Below the pieces are notes generated by a model. The model did not search any database. It was not told the origin of the DNA and saw only the letters and a program-made list of their open reading frames with translations. A stretch of 64,000 bases of DNA, taken from the NCBI RefSeq assembly GCF_002556635.1, contig NZ_MWMO01000008.1, positions 120,188 to 184,187 of the forward strand, in the 5' to 3' direction. The stretch is from Novosphingobium sp. PC22D. GTDB lineage: Bacteria > Pseudomonadota > Alphaproteobacteria > Sphingomonadales > Sphingomonadaceae. Below, one piece after another: positions 36,243-45,602 of this stretch. Within the stretch, counting starts at the first letter, position 1. Each line of letters opens with the position of its first letter. The position numbers and the translations under genes are program-made.

Positions 36243-36995
36243 TCAGCCGCCGCGCGCCGTCTCGATCGCCTCGGCCAGCGCCTCTCGCCCGACTGCGCCG
36301 GTGATCACCTCGTCGCCCACGACCCAGCTCGGCGTCCCCGAGAAGCCGAGCTTGCCGGCGAGATCGACGTTGCTCGCAAGCTCCTGTTCGACGCGCGGCG
36401 TCTTGGCGGTCTTGCGGGCGCGATCGATGTCGAGCCCCGCGGTCCTCGCCGCCGCCTCGATCGCCGCGGGATCGGGCTGGCCGGCTTCGAACATGGCGCG
36501 ATGGAAAGCGGCGTACTTGCCCTGCTCGGCGGCGGCGAGTCCCATGCGCGCGGCCTCCGCGCTTTGCGGGCTGAGGATCGGCAGCTCGCGGATCACGACC
36601 TTCAGGTCGGGATTTTCGGCGATCAGCGCTTCGACGTCCTCCATCGACCGGCGGCAGAAGCCGCAGGCGAAGTCGGTGAATTCGACCAGCGTGACCTTGC
36701 CCTGCGGATTGCCGAGGATCGCGCCGGGGAAGGGCCGCTCCACCTCGTCGCGGATGGCGCCCAGGCTGGCCCGGCTTTCCTTGCGGCGCAGGTTGTCCAT
36801 CGCTTCGGGAATGATCTCGGGATTGGCGAGGATATATTCGCGCACCACGTCCTCGATCGCCGCGCGGTCGCGCGCGCCGGGGCCGGCCAGAACCCGCTCG
36901 GCGAACCAGCCCGCGATCGCGGCCAGCAGCACCAGCGCGATCACCAGTCCGATTCCCAGGGCGCTTTTGCCGCCCGTGCCTTCGACGCCGTTCAT
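36243..36995 (-). CDS. Membrane-anchored DsbA-family thiol oxidoreductase
   Basis: A 250-residue protein with one N-terminal membrane segment (LGIGLVIALVLLAAIAGWF) and a periplasmic thioredoxin/DsbA domain. The active site is C111-G-F-C114 (FTDFACGFCRRSM), and the cis-proline loop is FSGTPSWVVGD. The pattern DNLRRKESRASL before the domain is typical of the ScsC/BdbD-like group, so isomerase or oxidase action on disulfides is likely. It is nine bases after the M48 protease stop, in the same direction. Confidence 0.92.
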   Translation of the reverse strand: MNGVEGTGGKSALGIGLVIALVLLAAIAGWFAERVLAGPGARDRAAIEDVVREYILANPEIIPEAMDNLRRKESRASLGAIRDEVERPFPGAILGNPQGKVTLVEFTDFACGFCRRSMEDVEALIAENPDLKVVIRELPILSPQSAEAARMGLAAAEQGKYAAFHRAMFEAGQPDPAAIEAAARTAGLDIDRARKTAKTPRVEQELASNVDLAGKLGFSGTPSWVVGDEVITGAVGREALAEAIETARGG

Positions 36996-37004
36996 CGCCT
37001 TCGC

Positions 37005-38378
37005 CTATCGCCTATTCTTTTCGCGTTCAATCGCGGCCTTGGCCTCGAACTCGATGTCCTGGGCGCGCAGCCAGTCGGGCGAGCCCTGCGGCAATCCGAG
37101 CTGCGCGGTGCGCGCGCTCGAGAGGGCGAGGGCGAGCTGGCCGCTCATCACCTGCTGCTCGGCGCTGGCGAGCCGCGCCCGCGCCATGTCGCCGTTGGCC
37201 GCATAGACGACGCCGAGCTGGTACCAGGCGAAGGGATTCTCGCGGTCGCGCGCCACCGCCGCCTTGAGCACGCGCTGTGCCTCGGCGAAGTTCGCCGGGT
37301 CTTCGGTGGCGATGAGCGCGTGGCCGAACAGGGTGGCGATCAGCGGCTGGTTGCCGGTCATGCTGGTGGCGCGGCGCAGCGCGTCGATCGCCTCTGCGGG
37401 ACGGCCCGCTTCGAGCAGGATCTGGCCCTGCAGCTCGAGGAAATAGGGATTGTCGGGCTCGGCCTGGAGTAGCGCGGCGGTCTCCGCCTGCGCTTTGTCG
37501 AAGTGCGCCTCGCGGTGATAGGCATAGGCGCGCGCATAGTGCGCGGGGATCGAGTTGTCGGTGACCGGGTAGGTCAGGTACACGTCGCGCGGCTCGGCCT
37601 GATAGCCGAAGAGCTTGGCCTTGACCCGTCGGAAGCGCTCCTCGATCCCCTTGTCGCTGGGATTGTTCCACGCGGGATCGGCTTCGTAGGTATCCTGAAG
37701 CGTGGCGATGCGGTCGCCGGTCATCGGGTGCGTGCTGTAGAATTCGTCCCCGTCGCGCGGCCTGTAGCCATACCGGTATTCGAGGTTCTGCAGCTTCTTG
37801 AAGAACTCGATCGAGCCCTTGCCCGAGATCCCGGCCGCCGAGAGATAGCTCGCCCCGGCGGCATCGGCCGAGGCTTCCTGCGAGCGGTTGTAGGCGAGGA
37901 ACTTGCCCATCGCCGCCTGCTGCCCCGCCATCATCACGCCCATTGCCGCCTCGCCGCCGCCCGCCACGGCGGCGGCGGCGCCGAGCAGCAGTGAAAGCAG
38001 GCTGATCCGCGTCGCCGCTTGTCCGCCCGGATTGAGCACCGCGTGGCCGCCGGTGACGTGGCCGAGCTCGTGAGCGATGACGCCCTGCACCTCGTTGGCG
38101 GTGTCGGCCTCGTTGATCAGGCCCGAATTGATGTAGACCGCCTGCCCGCCCGCGACGAACGCGTTGACCGAGGAATCGTTGACGAGGACGATGTCGACGT
38201 CCTTGGGCCGCAGCCCCGCCGCGGTGATCAGCGGCTCGGACATGTCGCGCAGCAGCGCTTCGGTCTCGGCGTCGCGCAGGATCGATTGCGCCGCGGCCGG
38301 GCGAGCCGCGAGCGCGAAGAGGGCGAGGAACGCCAGGATGACGACGGGCATGCGTCTCGGGAACATGGGCGGCGTCAA
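37005..38378 (-). CDS. M48 metalloprotease with TPR tail (BepA/YfgC-like)
   Basis: A 457-residue periplasmic protease. Signal peptide residues 1-30; zinc motif HELGH at 103-107 (GVIAHELGHVTGGH), with the third ligand likely in SQEASADAAG (Glu). The region of residues 275-440 is TPR-like helices (YARAYAYHREAHFDKAQAE and similar). This layout matches BepA, which assists and quality-controls outer-membrane protein assembly. The start overlaps the App1 stop (ATGA), and dsbA-like follows nine bases later. Confidence 0.92.
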   Translation of the reverse strand: MTPPMFPRRMPVVILAFLALFALAARPAAAQSILRDAETEALLRDMSEPLITAAGLRPKDVDIVLVNDSSVNAFVAGGQAVYINSGLINEADTANEVQGVIAHELGHVTGGHAVLNPGGQAATRISLLSLLLGAAAAVAGGGEAAMGVMMAGQQAAMGKFLAYNRSQEASADAAGASYLSAAGISGKGSIEFFKKLQNLEYRYGYRPRDGDEFYSTHPMTGDRIATLQDTYEADPAWNNPSDKGIEERFRRVKAKLFGYQAEPRDVYLTYPVTDNSIPAHYARAYAYHREAHFDKAQAETAALLQAEPDNPYFLELQGQILLEAGRPAEAIDALRRATSMTGNQPLIATLFGHALIATEDPANFAEAQRVLKAAVARDRENPFAWYQLGVVYAANGDMARARLASAEQQVMSGQLALALSSARTAQLGLPQGSPDWLRAQDIEFEAKAAIEREKNRR

Positions 38379-39466
38379 TTTGTCTCTCCGGCCTGAACCG
38401 CGCCTGAAGCGGCGGCCTGCTGCGTGCTTATGGTCTCGACGATCGACTTTGTCTCGTCGCGCGCGGCAAACCCCAGCGATTCGAGAAAATCGTCCCCGAT
38501 CGCGAAGTCGGCGCCGACCCAGAGCGGCACGCCCGCCCGTTCGATGGCGGTCAGCGCGGCGTGCTCCTCCCTCGAAAGGCCCGGGCCCGGCGCCTTGCGG
38601 ATCAGCACGCCCGCGATCCGTCCGGGAAAGCGCCGCACCGCCTCGGCATAGGCGAGCGCGTCGGACTGGGTGCTGTCGCCGATCAGCGCGAAGCGGGTCT
38701 CGGCGTAGAAACCGAGCAGGCCCGCGACCGACGCGCTCTTGTGCGCGCCATGGCTAGAGGGCAGCAAGGTCTGGCGGTTGAAGCCCCAGTCGCGCAGCAG
38801 CATCGGCCCGTGCGGCAAGCCATGCGCGGATTTGAACGCCAGCAGGTAGTCGAACAGGTTCCACGGGCTCGACGAGACGTAAAAGAACGGGCGGCGGCTC
38901 GCCGGATAGCGCGCCCCGGCACGCTCGCCGCCGAGCCGCGAGAACAGCGCCGCCGCGCCCGGAACCGGCTCGCGCTCGGCGGGCATGCGGGTGAGGAAGC
39001 GGCGCCAGTTGCGCCACAGCTCGTGCGCGCCGGTCTCGACGATGGTGTCGTCGATGTCGGAGATCACCGCGAGCCGGTTGTCGATGCCGGGCGCGAGCAC
39101 GTAGCCGGAGATCTCGTGGCCCTCGCTCCCCGCGTTCCAGCGCAGGGTCACCGTTTCCCACGCGGTCCGGGCGGGCAGCGGCCATGCGTCTTCAAGCGCG
39201 ACGTCGAACCGGCAGTAGCCCTCGCCGTCGGTCACGCAGGTCGCACTGGCGGTGTGCTCGCCCGATCCGGCGGTGAGCGTGATCGGCACGCCGGGCACTT
39301 CGCGCGAGGCATAGTGGCGCAGCAACGCGCGCAGCCGGGCGAATGTCGAGGTGTGGTCCCAGCGCGACTCGCCGCCGGCGAGCGCGCGCACCGTCAGGCT
39401 CAGCCGGTCGGCGTTGCGATAGCCGAAATAGGCAAGGAGCCGCGGCGGTCCGGCGTCGGCAGACAT
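38375..39466 (-). CDS. App1-family phosphatidate phosphatase-like protein
   Basis: A 363-residue protein. Residues about 1-125 form a beta-rich domain, then the HAD-like catalytic region with ISDIDDTIVETGAH (D137, D139) and YVSSSPWNLFDYL, and later FALIGDSTQSDALAYAE with the metal-binding acidic residues. These are the marks of the DUF2183/App1 family, which removes phosphate from phosphatidic acid in yeast; the bacterial substrate is not established. No signal peptide. It is the first gene of a leftward set with the M48 protease and DsbA-like protein. Confidence 0.88.
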   Translation of the reverse strand: MSADAGPPRLLAYFGYRNADRLSLTVRALAGGESRWDHTSTFARLRALLRHYASREVPGVPITLTAGSGEHTASATCVTDGEGYCRFDVALEDAWPLPARTAWETVTLRWNAGSEGHEISGYVLAPGIDNRLAVISDIDDTIVETGAHELWRNWRRFLTRMPAEREPVPGAAALFSRLGGERAGARYPASRRPFFYVSSSPWNLFDYLLAFKSAHGLPHGPMLLRDWGFNRQTLLPSSHGAHKSASVAGLLGFYAETRFALIGDSTQSDALAYAEAVRRFPGRIAGVLIRKAPGPGLSREEHAALTAIERAGVPLWVGADFAIGDDFLESLGFAARDETKSIVETISTQQAAASGAVQAGETN

Positions 39467-39541
39467 GGCCCCTGATTAACGGTGGCCGCGCGGTATTCCA
39501 AGCGGAAGCGCCGCCGCGCGCAAGACCGGCGCCCCGGGGGC

Positions 39542-40897
39542 TCAGCCGAGCAGCTTGCGCGCCGCGCGCTCGAACAGCGCGGGATCGTCCGCCACTTCGC
39601 CCACGAGGACGACTTCGCCGCTGTCGAGCCGCCGCGCGACGAGCAGCGTGAACTCCTCGCCCTCGCCCGACAGCGCGTCGATCGCCATCGGCGCCGTATC
39701 GCGCAGCCTGCGCAGCAGCGCCTCGCGCGGTTCGCGGTTCGGCGTGGCGTCGCGGCCCGCCTCGGCGCGCCGCAGGCGGCGCTCCTCGGCGACGATCGCC
39801 TTGAGCCCGCCCGGCGCCTGGCCGAGATAGTCTCCGAAGCTGCCCCGTTCGAGGCCGAGGCGCTGCGCGTGGCCGATCGCGGTCGCGTATTCGGTCAGGC
39901 GGGTCTTGTCGTAGTGCGCGCCGAACACGAGCTTGACCAGCGGCGTGAGCGGCGCGCGCTCCTGAACGGTAAGTCCCGCGTCCTCGACCATCGCCGCGAA
40001 TTCGGCCGGCGCCTCGGCGGCGGCCAGCGCGAAGTCGTGCGCGCGGCCGAGCGCGGCGTAAAGCGCATGGCGCGAGCGGTCCTCGCTGCTCTGCGCCTCG
40101 GCGGCGAGCGCACGGGCGGCATGGAGCCAGTCGGCAAGCACCATCGCCGAAGCGTCGGGAATGTTCTCGGACGCCCCGGCGGGCAGCTCGGGGCCGCCGA
40201 AGCTGAGTCCGCACGCCATCTCATCCTGGTCGGGGCCGGCAGCGAATTCCGCCGGGCCATCGGCCCAGTCGGTCAGTTGCAAGGGGTCGTGGCGGCGCAG
40301 CGGCATGGGCTCGAGCGTCTGGTCCATTTCCAGCATGAGTTCGTCGGTCGCCTGCTGGTCGGCGAGTTCCTTCCAGTTGATGACGCCGTAGATGTAGTCG
40401 ATCGTCGCGTCGTCGCTGGAAAAGGGCAGCAGGATGCCGCGGTACAGGATCGTGATCCCGCGCTGGTTGACGAACTCGGCCTCGAAACCGATCGGCGCCT
40501 GGTTCGCCAGGATCTGCATGTAGTGATCGGTGATTCGCGAAAGCAGCGAGCGGCTCGGCACGTCCGACAGCGCCCGGATCACGCCTTGCGCCCCGCATTC
40601 GCTGGCGAGGCGGTCACCGAGGAACGACACCTCGGGATTGTCGATGCCCCGGGTGAAATCGAGCAGCACGCTGTAGGGACCGAACTCGTCGAGCGTCTCG
40701 GGCTGGAGGGTCTCGATTCGCGGGAAATGGCAATCGTCGAGCAGGCTCGCCCAGAAGTTGTACGCGCGCACCTGCATGCGCCGCTCGTCCTGCGCGATCG
40801 GCGCCGGCGGCGAACCGGCGATGCTGTCGTCCTCGAGCCCGGAGGCCTCGTTCGACGGCCCGTCGTGGTCCGCAAATGGCCCGCGCAAAGTATCCAT
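39542..40897 (-). CDS. PAS-domain protein of unknown output
   Basis: A 451-residue protein beginning MDTLRGPFADHDGP. Residues about 50-190 form a PAS-like sensor region (YNFWASLLDDCHFPRIETL, DEFGPYSVLLDFTRGI, PIGFEAEFVNQRGITILYRGILLPF). The rest is mostly alpha-helical, with no recognisable kinase, cyclase or DNA-binding motif. The N-terminal part resembles a PAS_5-type domain used in alphaproteobacteria for cell-surface or motility control. I chose the ATG at 40897, although the frame extends 22 codons upstream. Output and signal are unknown. Confidence 0.75.
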   Translation of the reverse strand: MDTLRGPFADHDGPSNEASGLEDDSIAGSPPAPIAQDERRMQVRAYNFWASLLDDCHFPRIETLQPETLDEFGPYSVLLDFTRGIDNPEVSFLGDRLASECGAQGVIRALSDVPSRSLLSRITDHYMQILANQAPIGFEAEFVNQRGITILYRGILLPFSSDDATIDYIYGVINWKELADQQATDELMLEMDQTLEPMPLRRHDPLQLTDWADGPAEFAAGPDQDEMACGLSFGGPELPAGASENIPDASAMVLADWLHAARALAAEAQSSEDRSRHALYAALGRAHDFALAAAEAPAEFAAMVEDAGLTVQERAPLTPLVKLVFGAHYDKTRLTEYATAIGHAQRLGLERGSFGDYLGQAPGGLKAIVAEERRLRRAEAGRDATPNREPREALLRRLRDTAPMAIDALSGEGEEFTLLVARRLDSGEVVLVGEVADDPALFERAARKLLG

Positions 40898-41032
40898 GTG
40901 GCTTTCCCGCCTTCCCAGTCGTGACTCGTTCTGGCCCAGTCGCGGATCTTTCTGGCGCAACATGGTAAATTAAACGCTAAGTCGCGCCGCGTTTCTTCGC
41001 GGAGGGCCGCCCGGGCCGCGAAACCGGCCCGG

Positions 41033-42298
41033 TCAGAACCCGATCACGCCTTCCCCCCGGCGCGGCAGCGGCAGCCCGAGGCGCAGGATCAGCGACGACG
41101 CGATCAGGAAGATCGAGGCGGTGTGAAGCGTGAAGGGCAGTCCGTTCCAGTCCGCCAACGCGCCCCAGGCCCACGAGCCCAGCGCCATGCCGCCGAAGGT
41201 GACCGCCTGGTAGATCGAGAGGCAGCGGCCGAGGATCTCGTCGGGCGAGCGAAGCTGCACCGCGGTGTTGATGCTGGTGAGGATCGCGACCCAGCCCATG
41301 CCGGCCAGAAACGAGGCGGGCAGGGCCAGGCGGACGCTGTCGACCTCGGCCAGGACGGTCATCACGAGCACGAACATCGCCGCCCCGAGCGCGACGATCC
41401 CCTCGAGCCCGAGCTTGCGCCGGATCACGCCGACGAAGGGCGCCGCCACGATCGAGCCGATGCCGAACATGCCCAGCAGCATGCCGAAATCGAGCTCATC
41501 GCCCCGCAGTTGTTCGGATACGATCGCGGGCAGGAGCGCCTGATAGGCGGCGAGGCTGAAGCCGAGGAAGGCGCCGCGCACCAGGATCGGGCGCAGCGGC
41601 TTCGACGTCGCGCAGAACCGGATGCCGACGGCGACGGCGGGAAGGATCGGGCGACGTTCGATCGCGCGCGCTTCGGGCCGCCACCAGATCAGCACGACGA
41701 TCAGGCCGATGTAGCTCAAGGCGTTGATCGCGAAGGCGAAGGAGGTGTCCCACACCGAAATCAGCAGTCCGCCGAGCGCCGGGCCGATCGAACGGGCGAT
41801 GTTGAACGAGATCGAATTGAGCGCGATGGCCTGGGGCAACTGGCGCGGATCGACCTGCTGGCGGACCGAGGCCTGCCAGGCGGGCGAATTGAGCGCGGTG
41901 CCGATGCCGACCGCGAGGGTGAAGCACAGCAGCATCGCCGGGCTGATCCAGCCCGCGTAGGTCAGCGCCGCGAGCACCGCCGAGACGAGCAGCATGCCCC
42001 ACTGCGCCGCGAGCATCACGAGGCGGCGGTCGAAGTTATCGGCGATGGCTCCGGCGAAAACGCCGAACAGCATGATCGGAACGGTCGCCGATGCCTGCAC
42101 CAGCGCGACGAGCTGGTGCGAGGTGGTCAGCTCGGTCATCAGCCAGGCGGCGGCGACCGCCTGGATCGTCGCGCCCAGGTTGGAAAACAGGTTCGCGATC
42201 CAGATCGCGCGGAATACGGGATAGCGGAACGGCGAGAACGCGCCGTGATGGGTCAGGTCGGAAACCGGATCGGGGCTATGGTCAGAGGCGTCGGCCAC
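41033..42298 (-). CDS. MFS transporter (MFS_3 / EntS-like)
   Basis: A 421-residue permease with 12 predicted membrane segments. Motifs: PFRYPVFRAIWIANLFSNLG and WLMTELTTSHQLVALVQ near the start, GAIADNFDRRLVMLAAQ (motif A), and SFNIARSIGPALGGLLI in helix 5. The pattern is typical of the EntS/MFS_3 exporter group. Substrate unknown; export of siderophores or drugs is possible. No regulator gene is adjacent. Confidence 0.9.
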   Translation of the reverse strand: MADASDHSPDPVSDLTHHGAFSPFRYPVFRAIWIANLFSNLGATIQAVAAAWLMTELTTSHQLVALVQASATVPIMLFGVFAGAIADNFDRRLVMLAAQWGMLLVSAVLAALTYAGWISPAMLLCFTLAVGIGTALNSPAWQASVRQQVDPRQLPQAIALNSISFNIARSIGPALGGLLISVWDTSFAFAINALSYIGLIVVLIWWRPEARAIERRPILPAVAVGIRFCATSKPLRPILVRGAFLGFSLAAYQALLPAIVSEQLRGDELDFGMLLGMFGIGSIVAAPFVGVIRRKLGLEGIVALGAAMFVLVMTVLAEVDSVRLALPASFLAGMGWVAILTSINTAVQLRSPDEILGRCLSIYQAVTFGGMALGSWAWGALADWNGLPFTLHTASIFLIASSLILRLGLPLPRRGEGVIGF

Positions 42299-42337
42299 CT
42301 ATGCCGGTTAGGATGCGCTCGCCTGTCCTGCAAGCCG

Positions 42338-42787
42338 TCAGAACATATAGCGCATCTTGATCGAAAGCCGTGCTCGCGTGCCGGAGACCTCGAACGCGGC
42401 CGCCTCGAAACTGGGCGGTCCCATCCGCACCGGCGCGTCGTTCGAAAATCCGTAGCCTTCGCGCGGCATCGTCAGGCGCTTGTCCAGCTTCCCATTGCCG
42501 TTTTCGTCGTGGATGATCGCGATCGCGTAGCGCCCCATGGCGACCGGGCCGAAATCGAGCCGGACGGTTTCGCCGGCGGGGATCGCCAGCCGGTGCGCGT
42601 CGGGATCGTCGTCGCAGTCGGGAAACGATTTCGGCCTAGCGGTCATGCAGGCCAGCACCTGCCCCTTGTCGGACCGCAGGCCGGTCACCGTCGCCACGAC
42701 GTCCTCGCTTGCCGGGGCCGCGCCGGTCAGGCCGGGAACGGCCGCCGCGGCGATCAGGGCGCGGACAGCCCCGCGTCGGTGCGGCAA
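42338..42787 (-). CDS. DUF2141 secreted protein
   Basis: A 149-residue protein with a signal peptide (ALIAAAAVPGLTGAAPA) and a DUF2141 body: VVATVTGLRSDKGQVLACM, then PVAMGRYAIAIIHDENGNGKLD and EGYGFSNDAPVRMGPPSFE. The acidic IIHDENGNGKLD stretch is the family signature. Function is unknown. No ATG fits; TTG at 42787 gives a plausible start just before the signal peptide, overlapping the fatty acid hydroxylase gene by 34 bases. Confidence 0.8.
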   Translation of the reverse strand: MPHRRGAVRALIAAAAVPGLTGAAPASEDVVATVTGLRSDKGQVLACMTARPKSFPDCDDDPDAHRLAIPAGETVRLDFGPVAMGRYAIAIIHDENGNGKLDKRLTMPREGYGFSNDAPVRMGPPSFEAAAFEVSGTRARLSIKMRYMF

Positions 42788-43476
42788 AGTCGATCCCAGA
42801 CGCGGAAGTAGAGTCCGTAGTTGCATTTGTACTGCTCGTGATGTCGGTGGTGGTGGCTTGCGGTGATGAGCCAGTCGCCCAGCCGCGAGTGAACGAAGGC
42901 GCGGGGGAACATTTCCCAGCCCATGTGATTGGTAATGCCCATCACGGTCATGACGAGCAGGACCACGCCGAGCATCGCGACGTGGATCGGTATGAGGAAC
43001 ACCAGCACGGGAACGACCACCGCGCCGGTCAGCGCCTCGATCGGATGGAAGCTCATCGCGGCCCAGGCGGTCGGCGGGCGGCTGGCGTGATGCACCGCGT
43101 GCGCCAGGCGGAAGATCCGCGGCCGGTGCATCCAGCGGTGCGTCCAGTAGAACCAGGTGTCGTGGACGAAGAGATAGGCGAGGACCGAGAGCGGCAGCCA
43201 CCACAGCGGCCAGGCGTCCCAGCGATCGTAGATCCGCGTCCAGCCGTGCTCGCGCCAGCCCCAGGCGACGATGCCTGCGGGCACGCCGTAGATCAGCGCC
43301 GAGAGCAGCGACCAGCGCAGCTCGCTGCCGATCTGGCGCTCGAGCCCGGCGTAGTGCCCGGGCCGGACGCGGCCGGTCAGCCAGGCGAAAAAGCCGCTGG
43401 TCACGAGATAGCGCGCGCCCACGATGAGCGACATCGCAAGCGCGGACGCGACGATTGCGGCAAGGGGCCCCGACAT
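42754..43476 (-). CDS. Fatty acid hydroxylase / sterol desaturase superfamily protein
   Basis: A 240-residue di-iron membrane enzyme. The four histidine motifs are visible: HDTWFYWTHRWMH, HAVHH, and SHHHRHHEQY, with FHPIEAL between them. Several membrane segments surround these (residues 8-30, 48-70, 80-100, 140-165). It would hydroxylate or desaturate a lipid; no substrate can be deduced. Its stop overlaps the DUF2141 start, so the two form a small operon. Confidence 0.9.
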   Translation of the reverse strand: MSGPLAAIVASALAMSLIVGARYLVTSGFFAWLTGRVRPGHYAGLERQIGSELRWSLLSALIYGVPAGIVAWGWREHGWTRIYDRWDAWPLWWLPLSVLAYLFVHDTWFYWTHRWMHRPRIFRLAHAVHHASRPPTAWAAMSFHPIEALTGAVVVPVLVFLIPIHVAMLGVVLLVMTVMGITNHMGWEMFPRAFVHSRLGDWLITASHHHRHHEQYKCNYGLYFRVWDRLCRTDAGLSAP

Positions 43477-43606
43477 GGCGCGGCCTTATGCCGCGCTATC
43501 CCGGGGCTGACCAGTCGATAGTGCGCCGGGCCCCGCCTTTCGCCCGAAGCGTTGCCTTATCGCACCGGCTCGGCGCCGGCCGGAAACGAGAGGGTGGCGG
43601 GCCGGT

Positions 43607-45154
43607 TCAGCCGGTACGGCGGACCGCGCCCTTGTGCGCGCCGACACCCGTGCCGCCGGACCCGCCGAAGCGGCGCTTGCCCTGCTCGCCCTTGTCGTCG
43701 TGGCGATGCTGCCCGTCGCGCTTGTGGCCATGCTGGCTCTCGCGCTTGCCGCCGCTCGCGGCCCGGTCGTCGCGGCGGTGATCGTCACGGCGCTGCTGGT
43801 CGCTGGGACGATCGCCGCGCGGCCGATCGCTACGCGGCCGGTCATCGCGCGGCCGATCACGGCGCGGACGATCCTCGCGGCGCTCGCTGTGCGGGCGGTC
43901 ATCACGGCGGCGCTCGCCGCGCGGCTTGCCGCCGCCGGACCGCCTCTGGCCGCCGTTGTCGGCGGCGGGCTTGCGCTGCGCCGGCTTCGGCAGCCGCGCC
44001 GCCTCGGCGAGGAAGTCCTCGGGCAGCGGCATCGGCGTGAGACGCACGCGCGTCAGCCGCTCGATGTCCTTGAGGTAGGCGCGCTCGTCGGGCGCGACGA
44101 AGCTGATGGCGATACCGTCGGCCCCGGCGCGCGCGGTGCGCCCGATGCGGTGGACGTACTGTTCGGGCACGTTGGGCAGCTCGAAGTTGAACACGTGGCT
44201 CACGCCCGAAACGTCGATGCCGCGCGCGGCGATGTCGGTGGCGACGAGCACGCGGACCGAGCCGTCACGGAAACCGCGCAGTGCCGTGGTGCGCTGGCCC
44301 TGCGTCTTGTTGCCGTGGATCGCCGCCGCCGGGACGTTTGCGCCGGCCAGGAAGCGGACCACGCGGTCGGCGCCGTGCTTGGTGCGGGTGAAGACGAGCG
44401 CCCGGTCGATCGCGCCGTCCGCCAGGCCCGCGCGCAGCCGCAGCGTGAGCAGCGCCTGCTTTTCGGCCTGGTTGACGAAGGTCGCGAACTGGTCGACGCG
44501 CTCGGCGGTGGTCGACTGCGGCGCGACCTCGACGCGGACCGGATCGTGGATGAACTGCTTGCCGAGTTCGGCGATCGCACGAGGCATCGTCGCAGAAAAG
44601 AACAGGCTCTGGCGCTGCTTGGGCAGCAGCGCGGCGATGCGCTTGAGCGGATGGATGAAGCCCAGATCCATCATTTGGTCGGCTTCGTCGAGCACGAAGA
44701 TCTCGACGTGGCGCAAGGTCAGCGCGCGGCTGTCGATCAGGTCGAGCAGGCGGCCCGGAGTCGCGACCAGCACGTCGCAGCCGCGCTCGAGCGCGCGGGC
44801 CTGCTTGCCGACGGGCACGCCGCCGAACACGCACTGGACCGAAAGGCCCAGGAACTTGCCGTAGCCGCGCATGTTGTCGGCGATCTGCGCCGCAAGCTCG
44901 CGAGTCGGGCTGAGCACGAGCATGCGGCAGCCCGCGTTGCGGCGCGGTTGCGGATCGCTCGCGAGTCGATGCAGCGAGGGCAGCGAGAACGCGGCGGTCT
45001 TGCCGGTCCCGGTCTGCGCGATGCCGAGCAGGTCACGGCCCTCGAGCAGGGCGGGAATCGCCTTGGTCTGGATCGGCGTGGGATCGGCATAGCCCTTCGA
45101 GCCGAGCGCGCGAAGAATGGGCTCGGCCAGGCCGAAGTCGGAAAATTGGGTCAA
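43607..45154 (-). CDS. DEAD-box RNA helicase (RhlE-like)
   Basis: A 515-residue RNA helicase. Q-motif near residue 5-30 (FSDFGLAEPILRALGSKGYADPTPIQ-type), Walker A AQTGTGKTAAF, PTRELAAQI, DEAD box VLDEADQMMDLGF, SATMP and the C-terminal motif HRIGRTARAG. After about residue 375 comes a 140-residue tail of repeated Arg/Asp (RPRDDRPRSDRPRGDRP), a disordered charge-rich RNA-binding tail. It would unwind RNA in ribosome assembly or RNA decay, often cold-induced. Leftward, single-gene unit. Confidence 0.94.
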   Translation of the reverse strand: MTQFSDFGLAEPILRALGSKGYADPTPIQTKAIPALLEGRDLLGIAQTGTGKTAAFSLPSLHRLASDPQPRRNAGCRMLVLSPTRELAAQIADNMRGYGKFLGLSVQCVFGGVPVGKQARALERGCDVLVATPGRLLDLIDSRALTLRHVEIFVLDEADQMMDLGFIHPLKRIAALLPKQRQSLFFSATMPRAIAELGKQFIHDPVRVEVAPQSTTAERVDQFATFVNQAEKQALLTLRLRAGLADGAIDRALVFTRTKHGADRVVRFLAGANVPAAAIHGNKTQGQRTTALRGFRDGSVRVLVATDIAARGIDVSGVSHVFNFELPNVPEQYVHRIGRTARAGADGIAISFVAPDERAYLKDIERLTRVRLTPMPLPEDFLAEAARLPKPAQRKPAADNGGQRRSGGGKPRGERRRDDRPHSERREDRPRRDRPRDDRPRSDRPRGDRPSDQQRRDDHRRDDRAASGGKRESQHGHKRDGQHRHDDKGEQGKRRFGGSGGTGVGAHKGAVRRTG

Positions 45155-45282
45155 ATCAGTCTCTCAATCGAGATGCAAGGCGCGCGAAGCCCATCGGCTC
45201 GGCGCGCGTGGCAAGGGTTCGTACAATGCGACCCTGCGTGAAGAAGGAAGCCGGTGGTGTGCGCCAACTGTTCGTCCGGGCC

Positions 45283-45300
45283 GGTCTCCCGAGGGAGACC
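45283..45300. repeat. Perfect hairpin in the 276-base gap before the DUF1289 gene
   Basis: GGTCTCCC (45283-45290), two bases, then GGGAGACC (45293-45300): a perfect 8-base inverted repeat with no T-run. It lies between the divergent helicase and DUF1289 genes and could be a regulator site or an RNA hairpin. The remaining gap sequence has nothing that I recognise. Confidence 0.35.
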
Positions 45301-45430
45301 TCACGCCGCTCGCGGACTGCAGCGGATCGTCCGCCGCCGGTTAGCGCGACGGCCCCTAAATCAAGTTGCCCGGCTTGGCAAGAAAATTACCCTTGCCCCT
45401 ATGCTCGCGGCTTGCTCGAAGCGGACACGC

Positions 45431-45595
45431 ATGACCGACCCGCCATCTCCCTGCACCGGCGTGTGCCGCATCGCGACCGAAACCGGATGGTGCCGGGGAT
45501 GCCTGCGCACGCTCGAGGAAATCGCCGACTGGCCGATGCTCCGCGCGCCCGAAAAGCGCGCCTTGCTTGCGCGCCTTGAACGGCGCAGGGCCTGA
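45431..45595 (+). CDS. DUF1289 small cysteine-rich protein
   Basis: A 54-residue protein with the DUF1289 signature: SPCTGVCRIATETGWCRGC, followed by RTLEEIADW. Four cysteines (CTGVC, CRGC) look like a small zinc or cluster-binding knuckle. Function is not known. The ATG at 45431 is the only start that gives a normal family length; the frame is open for 59 codons upstream without similarity. The downstream DUF202 gene is convergent. Confidence 0.85.
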   Translation: MTDPPSPCTGVCRIATETGWCRGCLRTLEEIADWPMLRAPEKRALLARLERRRA

Positions 45596-45602
45596 GGCGC
45601 GG

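Noticed and set aside
45155..45430. Possible rpsU-like or other small gene before the DUF1289 gene.
   Set aside because: The reading frames do not match S21 or another known small protein; only a short hairpin stands out.
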